A stretch of 64,000 bases of DNA, taken from Bacteroides zhangwenhongii (lineage in GTDB: Bacteria; Bacteroidota; Bacteroidia; Bacteroidales; Bacteroidaceae). Location: assembly GCF_009193325.2 (NCBI RefSeq), contig NZ_CP059856.1, forward strand, positions 310,001 to 374,000. The letters run 5' to 3'. How positions within the stretch are numbered: the stretch's first letter is position 1; the number at the start of each line of letters is the position of its first letter. Both the position numbers and the translations under genes were made by a program. The notes beneath the pieces were generated by a model. It was not told where the DNA came from. It made no database searches and saw only the letters and a list, made by a program, of their open reading frames with translations. Positions 9,101 through 17,974 of this stretch are shown here, piece by piece.

Positions 9101-10684
9101 GGCAAAAGAACGATAGGACATCACATCCAGTCCTCGCCCTTCAGCGTCAGCCGAAAGTGAGAGTTCATAAATTGAATCTTTCGGTAGGAAATTATGCAGT
9201 TGAAGGTTGTTTATTTTCAAGTCCGCCTTGTAGACTTCAGTGAGCGTATTCAATGCCGCGTCCACATCCATAGTACCCTGTCCTTCTCTCAGTTTCAAAT
9301 TGGCCTTATATGCAGGACCGTTTATATCAATCTTCGCAACCAGATCCATACTATCGGGAATTACAATAGTCCCATTGGGAGCCTCACCGGACAAAGCAGT
9401 CAGGAAGTTCAGATTCTGGGTGGTCATCTTCAACCCGACCGTTCCCGAGCGCGTGATACTGTCCGCCAGATTTTCAAGAAGCCCACCGCCCTCTAAAGAA
9501 AATGCTCCCGGCAAATCTACCGTAAAGCGCGAAATCTGCATCTCTTTCAGATTACCGTCCGTCCCTGCACGAATAACAAGAGGACGGAAAGGATAGGCTT
9601 CTTTGAAACTATCCGGCAGCCCACCCGTAAACAGCATAACATCCTCTTTACCGATGTATGCGTTGAGATTGGCGGACAAACGTCCCGTAGTAGGGATATT
9701 GACAAGTTCCCAATACGTATGGGCAGACAAATCGATTTCAGAATGAGGAGTCTGCAGCTTTAAGCCCGGAACACTGATAATTGAATCATTAGAATAAGCC
9801 CTGCCCGCCAACGAGGTAATGCTCAGTCCCGAACGTTCATTCATTGAAAATTCACGGAGTACGGCATTCATATCCCTACCTTTATATAATAAGGAGTCCA
9901 AACCGATCCGGATATCACGGACCGCAATATGAGAAGCATCGAAGCCTTCGACCGGTTTAGCAGCTCCGGTATCATAATTGGCAGAGCCTCCCGACAACAG
10001 GAATTGTTTCAAGCTATAAAACTGATTCTTCAGATCTGCTTGCGCATCATTTACAGACGCTTCGCCGATGTGGGCTGCCATACGCATGGAATCAGCCGGA
10101 AGCTGCATACTGAATGACACATTTTCCAAATTCAACTGATGAAGGTCTACTTTCCAATTGACAGGAGCGGAAGCGGTCGTGTCTTTAGGAGCGGTCGTGG
10201 TGTCGTTCATTACCAATTGGACATGGGTGTCTGATAAATCGACCTGATTAATAATCGCTATTTCATTGGATAAATCCACCCCATGACTCTGCAGAAAGAA
10301 ACGTCCCAAGACACCTTTTATCTTCATTCCCTCTATCAGACCTGCGGAATTGACTGCAACCTGATTTAGTGTAACTTCATCGACTTCTACTTTTCCTTTG
10401 ATAAGTGGCCACGCCTGCACCCGCACATTCAAGCTCTCTAAAGACAACAAAGTATCCGGCTGTTGAATGACTTCTACACCACGAACTAACAGATTGAGCG
10501 GAAAACGAAGGTCAATCCGTTCCACCTGAATCTGCATACCGGTTGCTTCAGAAGCGTATGCGGTTACTTCCCGGCGTAAAAGATTTTGTACGGGAGGAAT
10601 ATAAAGTAATACCATCAGTATTACAAAGAGTATTATTGGAGTAAGCAATATCCAGCTTACCCATCGTATCCATTTTCGTTTCAT
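6173..10684 (-). CDS. tamB: TamB-family translocation and assembly module / AsmA-like protein
   Basis: A very long (1503-residue) envelope protein with one N-terminal membrane anchor (about residues 5-32, rich in I/L/V) and a long repetitive beta-rich periplasmic region. The C-terminal TamB (DUF490) domain is marked by LTGRYTLSGGLMKYALPVI, the FAFDVSAPEDATIQNEL segment and a GGGGGG run. TamB spans the periplasm, probably as a lipid-conducting beta-groove linked to an Omp85 barrel. Here the partner is the adjacent TamL. I chose the ATG at 10684 (MKRKWIRW) rather than the in-frame GTG at 10714, because the latter overlaps a TTACTTTG promoter-like box and would leave the signal anchor buried. 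Confidence 0.9.
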   Translation of the reverse strand: MKRKWIRWVSWILLTPIILFVILMVLLYIPPVQNLLRREVTAYASEATGMQIQVERIDLRFPLNLLVRGVEVIQQPDTLLSLESLNVRVQAWPLIKGKVEVDEVTLNQVAVNSAGLIEGMKIKGVLGRFFLQSHGVDLSNEIAIINQVDLSDTHVQLVMNDTTTAPKDTTASAPVNWKVDLHQLNLENVSFSMQLPADSMRMAAHIGEASVNDAQADLKNQFYSLKQFLLSGGSANYDTGAAKPVEGFDASHIAVRDIRIGLDSLLYKGRDMNAVLREFSMNERSGLSITSLAGRAYSNDSIISVPGLKLQTPHSEIDLSAHTYWELVNIPTTGRLSANLNAYIGKEDVMLFTGGLPDSFKEAYPFRPLVIRAGTDGNLKEMQISRFTVDLPGAFSLEGGGLLENLADSITRSGTVGLKMTTQNLNFLTALSGEAPNGTIVIPDSMDLVAKIDINGPAYKANLKLREGQGTMDVDAALNTLTEVYKADLKINNLQLHNFLPKDSIYELSLSADAEGRGLDVMSYRSFAKLNLSLDQLHYAQYHLSNVDLIGALKGALVTARLTSDNALLKMTTEAEYNLAHSYPDGKVTMDVTQLDLHELGLMPQPMKHPLAFNFSAEARQNRVFTHLVSGDMKLNLSARSGVEPLIRQSTHFVDVLMRQIDEKALDHAELREALPTAILSFSAGKENPLAYFLATQNISYQDASMKFGTAPDWGINGKAAIHTLKVDTLQLDTIFFTVKQDTTSMKLRAGVINGPKNPQFSFSTAITGEIRDRDAELLVDYKNEKGETGVLLGVNARPLFEGHGKGNGIAFTLIPENPIIAFQKFHFNEKHNWIYLHKNMRVYANVDMWDDEGMGFRIHSVPGDTVSLQNIDVEIRRIRLAELSSVLPYFPEITGLFSAEAHYVQTEKDLQLSAELSIDELTYERQRIGDVTLGATWLPGEQGKQYLNAYLNHDQVEVLLADGKLIPTGTGKDSLEVNTELEHFPLRVANVFVPDQMVTLSGDLDGNLKITGSTEQPLINGELSLDSVAVLSRQYGARFMFDNRPVQINNNRLLFDKFAIYTTSKNPFTIDGYVDFRDMSRPMANLNMLAQNYTLLDAKRTRESLVYGKVFADFRATVKGPLDGLNMRGNISLLGNTDVSYILTDSPLTVQDRLGSLVTFTSFSDTTTVVRQEVPTVSLGGLDMVMMVHIDPSVRLKVDLDASNDNRIELEGGGDLSMKYTPQGDLTLTGRYTLSGGLMKYALPVIAAKEFAIDNGSYVEWTGNPMDPMLNFKATDRIRASVSEGENGGTRTVNFDVSIVIKNRLDNLSFAFDVSAPEDATIQNELTAMGAEERGKQALYIMVMKTYLGTGPIGGGGGGVGKLNMGSALNSVLSSQINSLMGNLKNASVSVGIEDHDLSDTGGKRTDYSFRYSQRLFNNRFQIVIGGKVSTGENATNNAESFIDNISLEYRLDRTGTRYVRLFYDKNYESVLEGEITETGVGLVLRKKLDKLSELFIFKKKK

Positions 10685-10713
10685 GCAAAGCGTGTCAGTG
10701 TAAATTGAAGACA

Positions 10714-10721
10714 CAAAGTAA
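10714..10721 (-). promoter_or_regulatory. Possible internal promoter for tamB-tamL
   Basis: The minus strand reads TTACTTTG, one base off TAnnTTTG, 29 bp before the tamB ATG. It could give tamB-tamL an independent promoter inside the longer operon. Support is weak. Confidence 0.3.
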
Positions 10722-10726
10722 ACAAT

Positions 10727-13054
10727 TTATTTTGAGAAAAGGTTTGGATAACGATAAGAAAGATACTCTTTTGCCTCACTAATTATATGCGGAACCATTG
10801 CCAGCACTGTAAGCGTTGTTTGCTTTATCTCGTCAACGAACATCTCTCCACGACAACTTTCCAAATATTTTAAAGGAGCAATTGTTTCGGATGCGCCAAT
10901 CAGTGTGAAAAGCGGAAGAAGTTTATGAGCCATAGCAGCTATCCCGTCCGTATCTTCATTGTCTAAGGCTTGTTGCATCCGGTCAACATTTTTCCCAGTC
11001 TCTTCGATGAAAGTCTCAATAATGGAACACGCCGCCTCCGGGTCGTCCTCCGAATAGGCTGTCAATGCGGAGAAATTCATCAATCCGCTTCCCATATCTT
11101 CTGTGATATGCGCTTCATCCGCAGCCAATTGTCCTTCATTGATCGTCTGCAACAATTCCTTTACCGTAAATGGTTTATGCAGACATCCGGCAAATCCATG
11201 TTCGTTCAACGCAGCCTTATCCATCTCACTACGGGCAGTAACAGCAATCACGGGGATCGTTTTTGCCTGCGGAATATTGGAAGCGCGAAGTAGTTTCACC
11301 AAATCAAAACCATTGATGGCCGGCATTTGTATATCGGTCAGTAATACATCAAAAACAGAAGTGCGAAGTTGTTCTATAAGTTCCTCCAATTGCTCGCAAC
11401 AAACAGCATCAATGCCGTGCTGTTTCAGCATAGCTGCCGTCAAGCTGAGTTGGATTTTATCGTCATCAATCAAAAGAACACGGATCACCTTCATCGGAAG
11501 AATGGTAGCTGGCTCTTGGATAGATTCCCCTTTATCACTTTCCGAGAGTTCACCCTCCATTACCGATTTCCCCACCGGATAAAGAGGAAGAGTCACCGTA
11601 AAGCAACTTCCTTCTCCCGGCGTGCTTTGCACATCAATTTCTCCTTCGAGTAAAGTTACCAGTTTCTTCACGATGGACAATCCGAGCCCGAACCCCTCTT
11701 CACCTTGTGCACCGGACAAACGGGTAAACTCCTGAAAGATGCGTTCGCGGTCTGACGGAGCCATCCCTTTTCCGGTATCTGCAATGGCTATTGTCAACTT
11801 TGAAGAGTCGTATGTAGCCGTCAATGTTATCTTACCTTTTTGAGTGAACTTGACGGCATTGGATAAAAGGTTGTTCACAATCTGACGGAGACGCAAAGGG
11901 TCACTAATAAATCTCCCATTCAAATCGGAAGCGACATTACTTTGTAAAGTCAATCCTTTAGCGGCAGTCAAAGGCTCAAAACTAATATAAATTTCATCAA
12001 ATAGCTGCGAAGGATTAAAGGTGACGCGATTCACCTCCGCTTTATTAAGGTCGAGCCGATGAAAATCGAGCAGGTCACTGACTAACTTCAAGAGATGTTC
12101 CGAAGAACTCTTCATATTTTCAAGATAGAAACGCTGCCGTTCATCTCGAGTCAACCGGGATAGCAGTTCGGTATACCCCATAATAGAGCCCAACGGTGCT
12201 TTAAAGTCATGAGTAATGGCAAGCATTAACTTTTCACGGGCGACAAGCAAATCCTCCGCCCGCTTGTTGGCTTCCTCCAGTTGTCGACGATAGCGGTTGC
12301 TCCGAGATATATCGCGTATGATCAATATCAAGAAAAAGGCAGACAGAAACACCGCACCAATAGCGATTCCCGAAATAGTGCGTGCCGAACGCATCCTTAC
12401 TGCTTGTTGCTGCTCCGCATCCTGGAGTGCACGCTGGGTCATTTCTTCCTCATACCCCTTTATCAAGCTATCCATTCTTGCAGTCAACTGCGTATTCATC
12501 CGCTGATACTTCGTACTGGTACGCCGGATGGTCTTTTTCCGTTGCAAACGTTTTTCCTCCGTAGCCATACGGATCTTTTGCTGTAAGGAATCCTTAGAAG
12601 TGGCAGGTTCCAGAATCGTATCCGTAGCTACTTCCAAAGAAGTGTTGACAAGTACGGCACTATCCTGTTTAGAAGGGACAAATACTTCCGCTAACCTCTT
12701 GAAGAAACCTTTCTTCTTCGGAGCAGTCAACAGAGAATCGCGTTTGGTTATGACACGATGTTGTACTCGTTGGTGGGTAATGACGGAATCCTGTTCGGAA
12801 ATAATTTCCTCAATCTCCGATGCAGAAAGAAGGCTATCGTTCGCTTCGCTCAACACTCGTAACATTTGAATTGTATTCCGGTCTTTCTCATGGAGAAGGG
12901 CCAACAAGCTATCCGTACGCAAATTCTGCTGGTTGTCCGCAGCCGATAATGCTTCCATCTCACGATGCACAAACACCAACGAGAAAAGAAGAATAGCCAG
13001 TAGCAAAGTGTAACCAATGGTTATTTTGAGTTTTGTAGAACGGTAGGAAGCCAT
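10727..13054 (-). CDS. Membrane hybrid sensor histidine kinase with REC and Hpt domains
   Basis: 775 residues. TM1 is near residues 10-28, followed by a helical periplasmic sensor part (two long coiled segments, about 35-225), and TM2 is near 228-247. The HisKA dimerisation helix has MLAITHDFKAPLGSIMGY (phospho-His near residue 281). The ATPase domain has LLSNAVKFT, DTGKGMAP and GFGLGLSIVKKL. A receiver domain has LLIDDDK and Asp near 573 in LLTDIQMP. A C-terminal Hpt has AHKLLPLF (His near 708). The protein therefore carries a full His-Asp-His phosphorelay but no output domain and must pass phosphate to a separate regulator. The closest candidate is the NtrC-type regulator at 16588-17931. 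It sits 42 bp upstream of tamB and 19 bp downstream of the MATE gene. The input signal is unknown. Confidence 0.92.
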   Translation of the reverse strand: MASYRSTKLKITIGYTLLLAILLFSLVFVHREMEALSAADNQQNLRTDSLLALLHEKDRNTIQMLRVLSEANDSLLSASEIEEIISEQDSVITHQRVQHRVITKRDSLLTAPKKKGFFKRLAEVFVPSKQDSAVLVNTSLEVATDTILEPATSKDSLQQKIRMATEEKRLQRKKTIRRTSTKYQRMNTQLTARMDSLIKGYEEEMTQRALQDAEQQQAVRMRSARTISGIAIGAVFLSAFFLILIIRDISRSNRYRRQLEEANKRAEDLLVAREKLMLAITHDFKAPLGSIMGYTELLSRLTRDERQRFYLENMKSSSEHLLKLVSDLLDFHRLDLNKAEVNRVTFNPSQLFDEIYISFEPLTAAKGLTLQSNVASDLNGRFISDPLRLRQIVNNLLSNAVKFTQKGKITLTATYDSSKLTIAIADTGKGMAPSDRERIFQEFTRLSGAQGEEGFGLGLSIVKKLVTLLEGEIDVQSTPGEGSCFTVTLPLYPVGKSVMEGELSESDKGESIQEPATILPMKVIRVLLIDDDKIQLSLTAAMLKQHGIDAVCCEQLEELIEQLRTSVFDVLLTDIQMPAINGFDLVKLLRASNIPQAKTIPVIAVTARSEMDKAALNEHGFAGCLHKPFTVKELLQTINEGQLAADEAHITEDMGSGLMNFSALTAYSEDDPEAACSIIETFIEETGKNVDRMQQALDNEDTDGIAAMAHKLLPLFTLIGASETIAPLKYLESCRGEMFVDEIKQTTLTVLAMVPHIISEAKEYLSYRYPNLFSK

Positions 13055-13073
13055 AGAAACAACGAATTACAAG

Positions 13074-14426
13074 TTATTGTCGGAGGGCAGGCTGTTTCGT
13101 CATGTAGTGGAAACGCCACCAAAGCATCAGCCCTGCACTTGTCAGTCCAAAAGGGAACGCCATCCATACGCCTACAACACCCCATCCCATCACGAAACCG
13201 CAAAAATAGCCTACGGGCAACGAGATAATGAAATAAGCGATAAAAGCGATGACCATCATCAGTTTTACGTCCGCAATTCCACGCAAGGCGTTGGCAAAAG
13301 TGATCTGCAAGCCGTCGCCAAACTGGTAGACAAGAAAAGGAAATATTAACGAAGTAACCATAGCGGCAACTTCAGAACTGTCGGTAAACCAACCTCCCAG
13401 ATAATTCCGACAAAGAAAAACAATGAAAGACAACACGACACCCAATGCCATCATCAGATGGAAACCGGCATAGGCGGAACGACGCACATTCACCATATCA
13501 TCCTGACCATTGAAGTTACTGACCCGGACAGCAACGGCAGCTCCCATCCCGTAGTACATCATAAAAGTAAATTGTGAAATTGCCAACATGACTTGATGGG
13601 AAGCCAACGCAATCGTTCCCAACCAGCCAATCATGATGGCACTCAGACTGAAGGAAGCCGTCTCCATTCCCATCTGAAAGGCAACCGGCCATCCTAATCC
13701 GTTCAAACGGCTAAAAACAGCACGCGACCATCCCAAACGGAAAAAGCCGACCTTATAACGAATGAAGCGCGGACTACGCATAAAAATGATTACAAAGACA
13801 ACGACCATCACTATACGTGAAAACAGAGTACTGATACCTGCTCCCAACAATCCCAATTCAGGAAAGCCGAGCTTTCCATAAATCAGAATATAGTTTCCGA
13901 TGATGTTCAATACATTTCCGCCAAGCAAGATCCACATGGCTGTTTTAGTATCTGTAATTCCATCCGTAAATTGCTTGAAGCCATTGAAAAGCATAACAAA
14001 CACCAAAGAAGCAAGTAAAACCAGATAATAAGGTTTAATCAGAGGAATCAATTCCTCCGGTTGACCAAGACGCTCTATATTCAGGAATAACAGCGTCATA
14101 CATATAGTCAGCAGAAGCGCAACCATCAGATTGGCCAGCAAACTATTGCGCAACGCCTGTCCGGCAGGGGCAAATTGGTGGGTTCCATACAGCCCTCCCA
14201 CGATAGGTGTCAACCCGTACGAGAATCCCGTACTGAAAATAATAGCCAGATTAAACACATTATTCACGAAAGAAGCTGCACCCAACTCTATCGTGCTATG
14301 GTGACCAATCATCAACGTATCTGCGAATCCAAGTATGATCACTCCTATCTGTCCGATGACAATAGGAAGTCCAAGATAGAATAACGCCTTGTAATGCTCT
14401 CTGTATGTTCTATAAATATTTCTCAT
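13074..14426 (-). CDS. MATE-family multidrug/Na+ antiporter
   Basis: A polytopic inner-membrane protein of 450 residues with about 12 hydrophobic helices and two internally related halves. The N-terminal LGLPIVIGQIGVIILGFADTLMIG segment is typical of MATE efflux proteins (PF01554, NorM/DinF group). Members export cationic drugs or metabolites using H+ or Na+ gradients. Its ATG overlaps the stop of the upstream M16 peptidase gene by 4 bp, which implies translational coupling. The hybrid kinase gene follows after 19 bp. The exported substrate cannot be deduced. Confidence 0.92.
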   Translation of the reverse strand: MRNIYRTYREHYKALFYLGLPIVIGQIGVIILGFADTLMIGHHSTIELGAASFVNNVFNLAIIFSTGFSYGLTPIVGGLYGTHQFAPAGQALRNSLLANLMVALLLTICMTLLFLNIERLGQPEELIPLIKPYYLVLLASLVFVMLFNGFKQFTDGITDTKTAMWILLGGNVLNIIGNYILIYGKLGFPELGLLGAGISTLFSRIVMVVVFVIIFMRSPRFIRYKVGFFRLGWSRAVFSRLNGLGWPVAFQMGMETASFSLSAIMIGWLGTIALASHQVMLAISQFTFMMYYGMGAAVAVRVSNFNGQDDMVNVRRSAYAGFHLMMALGVVLSFIVFLCRNYLGGWFTDSSEVAAMVTSLIFPFLVYQFGDGLQITFANALRGIADVKLMMVIAFIAYFIISLPVGYFCGFVMGWGVVGVWMAFPFGLTSAGLMLWWRFHYMTKQPALRQ

Positions 14427-15655
14427 TTACTTTTATAATAGAGTATAACCCCGTTCTCCCGCCGGAAAGCCGATTGGGCTACAGCCTGCAACTGTTCCGC
14501 AGTGACAGAGCGATAACGTTCCACCTCCCGTTCCATGCCTTCCGCCCGTCCGAGCAGTTCGAACCAGGCAAGGTTAGTCGCCACATTCAAATAATTGATA
14601 TTACCGAATATCTGAGTAGACTCAAATTTGTTCTTTACTTTTTCCAACTCCTGTTCACTGACAAGTTCCTGTTGCAGGCGATCCAATTCTTCGCGAACGG
14701 CAGCTTCCGCCTGTTCCAGTGTCACGCCTGCCGACGGCTTTCCGGCAATATGGAACAAACCCGCATCTACACTGCCGGATATATAAGCGTCAATACTTGA
14801 GAATAACTGCCTTTCTTGTACGAGACGCAGGTTCAGGCGACTGGAACGCCCGTTGCTTAATATATCCGAAAGGATATCAAAGGCATAGTAATCAGGGTGA
14901 TGATGGTCACACATATGATACCCCATGAACAACGCATCAAGAGGAACATTCCGCTCTACCGTTAATCGTCGTTCTTCCGTCTGTTCCGGTTCCTGCGGCA
15001 AGTTCCGTTGAGGAACCTCCCGGCGGGGAATAGGGCCGAACCATTTCTCTGTCAGTGTCACCGCCTCCTCGAAAGAGATGTTGCCGGTGACAGCCAGTAT
15101 CGCATTATTCGGAGCATAAAATCGGAAAAAGAATGCTTTCACCTCTTCCAACGTTGCATTGGCGATATGTGACAGTTCCTTACCGATGGTAGGCCATTGG
15201 TAAGGGTGCGACCGGTAAGCCAATGGCCTCAGGAGATGTCCTACATCTCCATAAGGCTGATTCAGACAACGTTGCTTAAATTCCTCCATTACCACCCCTC
15301 GCTGCACTTCCAGACTCCGTTCGCTGAAATCAAGACTCAACATACGGTCTGATTCCAGCCAAAAGCCGGTTTCCACATTCTGGCGGGGAACAGTGAGGTA
15401 ATAGTTGGTAATATCATTATTCGTCCAGGCATTATTCTCCCCACCCGCCAATTGGAGCGGCATATCATAATCGGGAATGTTGACCGATCCGCCGAACATC
15501 AAATGTTCAAACAAATGCGCGAAACCGGTATGTTCGGGATGCTCATCACGAGCTCCCACCTTATATAATATATTAAGAGCTACCATCTGCGTACTTTCAT
15601 CCTGCGAATGCACCAGACGCAACCCATTGTCAAGAATATGCCTGTTGATTTTCAT
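14423..15655 (-). CDS. M16-family zinc peptidase (half-size, processing-peptidase-like)
   Basis: 410 residues with the inverted zinc motif HxxEH (H47-L-F-E50-H51 in GFAHLFEHLMFGG). A downstream Glu in the EVQRGVVMEEFKQ helix probably completes the site. The N-terminal catalytic and C-terminal M16_C halves are both present, which is the normal length for single M16 subunits. No signal peptide is visible (MKINRHILDNGLRLV), so it probably acts in the cytoplasm. The 4-bp overlap with the MATE gene and 5-bp gap to the upstream cyclophilin gene place it inside one operon. Confidence 0.92.
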   Translation of the reverse strand: MKINRHILDNGLRLVHSQDESTQMVALNILYKVGARDEHPEHTGFAHLFEHLMFGGSVNIPDYDMPLQLAGGENNAWTNNDITNYYLTVPRQNVETGFWLESDRMLSLDFSERSLEVQRGVVMEEFKQRCLNQPYGDVGHLLRPLAYRSHPYQWPTIGKELSHIANATLEEVKAFFFRFYAPNNAILAVTGNISFEEAVTLTEKWFGPIPRREVPQRNLPQEPEQTEERRLTVERNVPLDALFMGYHMCDHHHPDYYAFDILSDILSNGRSSRLNLRLVQERQLFSSIDAYISGSVDAGLFHIAGKPSAGVTLEQAEAAVREELDRLQQELVSEQELEKVKNKFESTQIFGNINYLNVATNLAWFELLGRAEGMEREVERYRSVTAEQLQAVAQSAFRRENGVILYYKSK

Positions 15656-15660
15656 ATCAT

Positions 15661-16500
15661 TTAGTCAAGTATGGTCGCTTTTATTATCTTCACATCTTCT
15701 TCGGGACGGTCGCTACGGTCGGTTTTTACCTGCTGGATTTTGTCTACTACATCCATCCCTTCCACTACTTCGCCGAATACGGTATACTCACCATCCAGAT
15801 GCGGGGTACCACCTACTGTAGTATATGCTTCAATCTGCTCCGGAGTGAAATGAAATTCCGGTTGCTTGGCAGCCATCTCCTGTGCTTCTGCAAACAGTTT
15901 TTCCTGCAAGTCATAAAGCCCGTTTTCATCGTTTGCTTTCCGCATCTTATAAATTTCTTTCATGTGCTTCTGCGCCAATGTATTGAAAATAACATTAATC
16001 TTATTCTCATTCATCTGGCTCTCCATACTTAACAACGTAGAATCATTATAAACTTTTCCTGTCACGATATAGAACTGACAGCCGGAAGACTCTTTCTTCG
16101 GGTTCACATTATCTCCTTGACGGGCTGCCGAGAGAGCGCCTTTCTTATGGAAGAATTTCGGATATACAAATTCAGCCGGAATGGTGTAACCTACATCACC
16201 GGCACCCAACATCTTGCCCTTCGGAGCATTCTTCGAATCCGGGTCACCCGCCTGAATCATAAAATCTTTGATAACGCGGTGAAACAGTGTACCTTCATAC
16301 ATTCCGTCTTTCACCAATTTAATAAAATTATCACGATGCTTGGGAGTCTCATTATACAACTTCACTTTGATGTCTCCCGCAGTTGTCTCAATCTTTACCA
16401 ATGTTTCTTTATCCATGTCTTCTCCTTTTTTAGTTCCGGTCTTGCAGGCGGTAAGTCCGCAAAACGATATGGTTAATAATATCAATACAATCTTTTTCAT
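15661..16500 (-). CDS. Cyclophilin-type peptidyl-prolyl cis-trans isomerase lipoprotein
   Basis: 279 residues with a lipoprotein signal (LTISFCGLTAC, Cys19) and the cyclophilin fold. Visible motifs are VKLYNETPKHRDNFIKLV, GTLFHRVIKDFMIQAGD (catalytic Arg in FHRV), SGCQFYIVTG and, at the C-terminus, YTVFGEVVEGMDVVDKIQ. It should help fold envelope proteins in the periplasm. A helical insert of about 55 residues (roughly 155-210, rich in K/E/M) interrupts the fold before the last strands; such inserts occur in Bacteroidota members. It is the first gene of the minus-strand run that ends with tamB-tamL and has its own promoter at 16526-16533. Confidence 0.92.
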   Translation of the reverse strand: MKKIVLILLTISFCGLTACKTGTKKGEDMDKETLVKIETTAGDIKVKLYNETPKHRDNFIKLVKDGMYEGTLFHRVIKDFMIQAGDPDSKNAPKGKMLGAGDVGYTIPAEFVYPKFFHKKGALSAARQGDNVNPKKESSGCQFYIVTGKVYNDSTLLSMESQMNENKINVIFNTLAQKHMKEIYKMRKANDENGLYDLQEKLFAEAQEMAAKQPEFHFTPEQIEAYTTVGGTPHLDGEYTVFGEVVEGMDVVDKIQQVKTDRSDRPEEDVKIIKATILD

Positions 16501-16525
16501 AACGCTTTTATTTAATTTAAGTTTG

Positions 16526-16533
16526 CAAATATA
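16526..16533 (-). promoter_or_regulatory. Bacteroides -7 box for the cyclophilin-to-Tam operon
   Basis: The minus strand reads TATATTTG (exact TAnnTTTG) 25 bp upstream of the cyclophilin ATG. It is back-to-back with the box at 16555-16562. Confidence 0.6.
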
Positions 16534-16554
16534 CCACTTTCGCCTAAATCCTCT

Positions 16555-16562
16555 TACCTTTG
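16555..16562 (+). promoter_or_regulatory. Bacteroides -7 box for the NtrC-type regulator
   Basis: The plus strand reads TACCTTTG (exact TAnnTTTG), 25 bp upstream of the ATG at 16588. Only 21 bp separate it from the divergent cyclophilin box. Confidence 0.6.
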
Positions 16563-16587
16563 TGACTTAAAAGAATCAAAACCTGAC

Positions 16588-17931
16588 ATGATGAGATCCA
16601 TATTGATCGTTGAAGATGATATAACTTTTGGAATGATGCTCAAAACCTGGCTAGGCAAAAAAGGATTTGAAGTATCATCAGTAAGTACCATTGCACGTGC
16701 CCGGAAGCATATCGAAAGCCAAACTGTAGATTTGATATTATCAGATCTGCGGTTGCCCGATCATGAAGGCATCGATTTACTGAAATGGATGAATGAACAG
16801 GGAAAAGCCATTCCTCTGATTATTATGACCGGTTATGCGGATATCCAGTCCGCCGTACAGGCAATGAAACTCGGAGCACGGGATTATATTGCCAAACCCG
16901 TGAATCCGGAAGAATTACTGAAGAAGATATCTGAAGCTTTACAAGATTCTCCATCACAAGTTTCCTCATCGCAAGCTACTTCAAAAGCTACGGACGAAGG
17001 GCAGCACTCTTATCTGGAAGGAGAGAGTGACGCCGCCAAACAACTTTATAATTATGTAGGTCTGGTAGCTCCGACTAATATGTCCGTTCTTATCAATGGT
17101 TCGAGCGGAACGGGAAAGGAATATGTAGCACACCGCATCCACCAACTCAGCAAGCGGAACAATAAACCGTTCATTGCCGTAGATTGCGGTTCCATCCCCA
17201 AAGAATTGGCAGCTTCCGAATTTTTCGGTCATGTGAAAGGCTCCTTTACAGGAGCGTTGACGGACAAGACAGGTGCTTTCGTCGCAGCCAACGGCGGTAC
17301 TATCTTTTTGGATGAAATCGGAAATCTCAGTTATGAAGTACAGATACAATTGCTCCGTGCTTTGCAAGAGAGAAAGATACGTCCGGTCGGCTCTACACAG
17401 GAAATTTCGGTAGATATTCGTTTGATATCCGCAACGAACGAGAATCTGGAGCAAGCCATCGAAAAGGGGACATTCCGTGAGGACCTCTATCATCGTATCA
17501 ACGAATTTACCCTACGAATGCCTGACTTGAAAGAGCGGAAAGAGGATATTTTGCTTTTTGCCAACTTCTTCCTCGATCAGGCAAACAAAGAGCTGGATAA
17601 ACATCTGATCGGTTTTGATCCGAAAGCCTCGCAGGCTTTACAAAGTTATCATTGGCCGGGTAATCTGCGGCAGATGAAGAACATCGTTAAAAGAGCGACG
17701 TTATTGGCACAAGGCAGTTTCATCACATTGGCAGAACTCGGGACAGAGTTATTGGAGGCTCCCTCATTTAATACTACAAATATGGCCCTTCGCAACGAGG
17801 AGACTGAAAAAGAGCATATTCTGGAAGCATTGCGTCAAACAGGAAACAACAAAAGCAAAGCTGCGCAATTGTTGGATATTGACCGGAAGACTTTATATAA
17901 TAAGCTGAAGCTATATAATATAGATTTATAG
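16588..17931 (+). CDS. NtrC-family sigma-54-dependent response regulator
   Basis: 447 residues in three domains. The receiver (1-120) has acidic residues E9/D10/D11, phospho-acceptor D53 in LILSDLRLP, and a Lys in IAKPVNP. The AAA+ sigma-54 activator domain (about 145-375) has Walker A GSSGTGKE at 171-178, the sigma-54 contact loop GSFTGA near 218 (a variant of GAFTGA) and Walker B GGTIFLDEIG. The C-terminal Fis-type helix-turn-helix is at about 405-447 (NNKSKAAQLLDIDRKTLYNKL). It should activate a sigma-54 promoter from a distance. One sits 177 bp downstream of its own stop, with candidate binding repeats between. The unpaired hybrid kinase five genes away on the other strand is a plausible partner, by inference. 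Start could also be Met2. Confidence 0.95.
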   Translation: MMRSILIVEDDITFGMMLKTWLGKKGFEVSSVSTIARARKHIESQTVDLILSDLRLPDHEGIDLLKWMNEQGKAIPLIIMTGYADIQSAVQAMKLGARDYIAKPVNPEELLKKISEALQDSPSQVSSSQATSKATDEGQHSYLEGESDAAKQLYNYVGLVAPTNMSVLINGSSGTGKEYVAHRIHQLSKRNNKPFIAVDCGSIPKELAASEFFGHVKGSFTGALTDKTGAFVAANGGTIFLDEIGNLSYEVQIQLLRALQERKIRPVGSTQEISVDIRLISATNENLEQAIEKGTFREDLYHRINEFTLRMPDLKERKEDILLFANFFLDQANKELDKHLIGFDPKASQALQSYHWPGNLRQMKNIVKRATLLAQGSFITLAELGTELLEAPSFNTTNMALRNEETEKEHILEALRQTGNNKSKAAQLLDIDRKTLYNKLKLYNIDL

Positions 17932-17974
17932 TAACCACAATTCTTGTCAATCACACAAGAAGAAAATTTTAAAG

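Noticed and set aside
10685..10714. GTG start for TamB at 10714
   Set aside because: It overlaps the promoter-like TTACTTTG box; the ATG at 10684 starts directly with a charged residue run and the membrane anchor.
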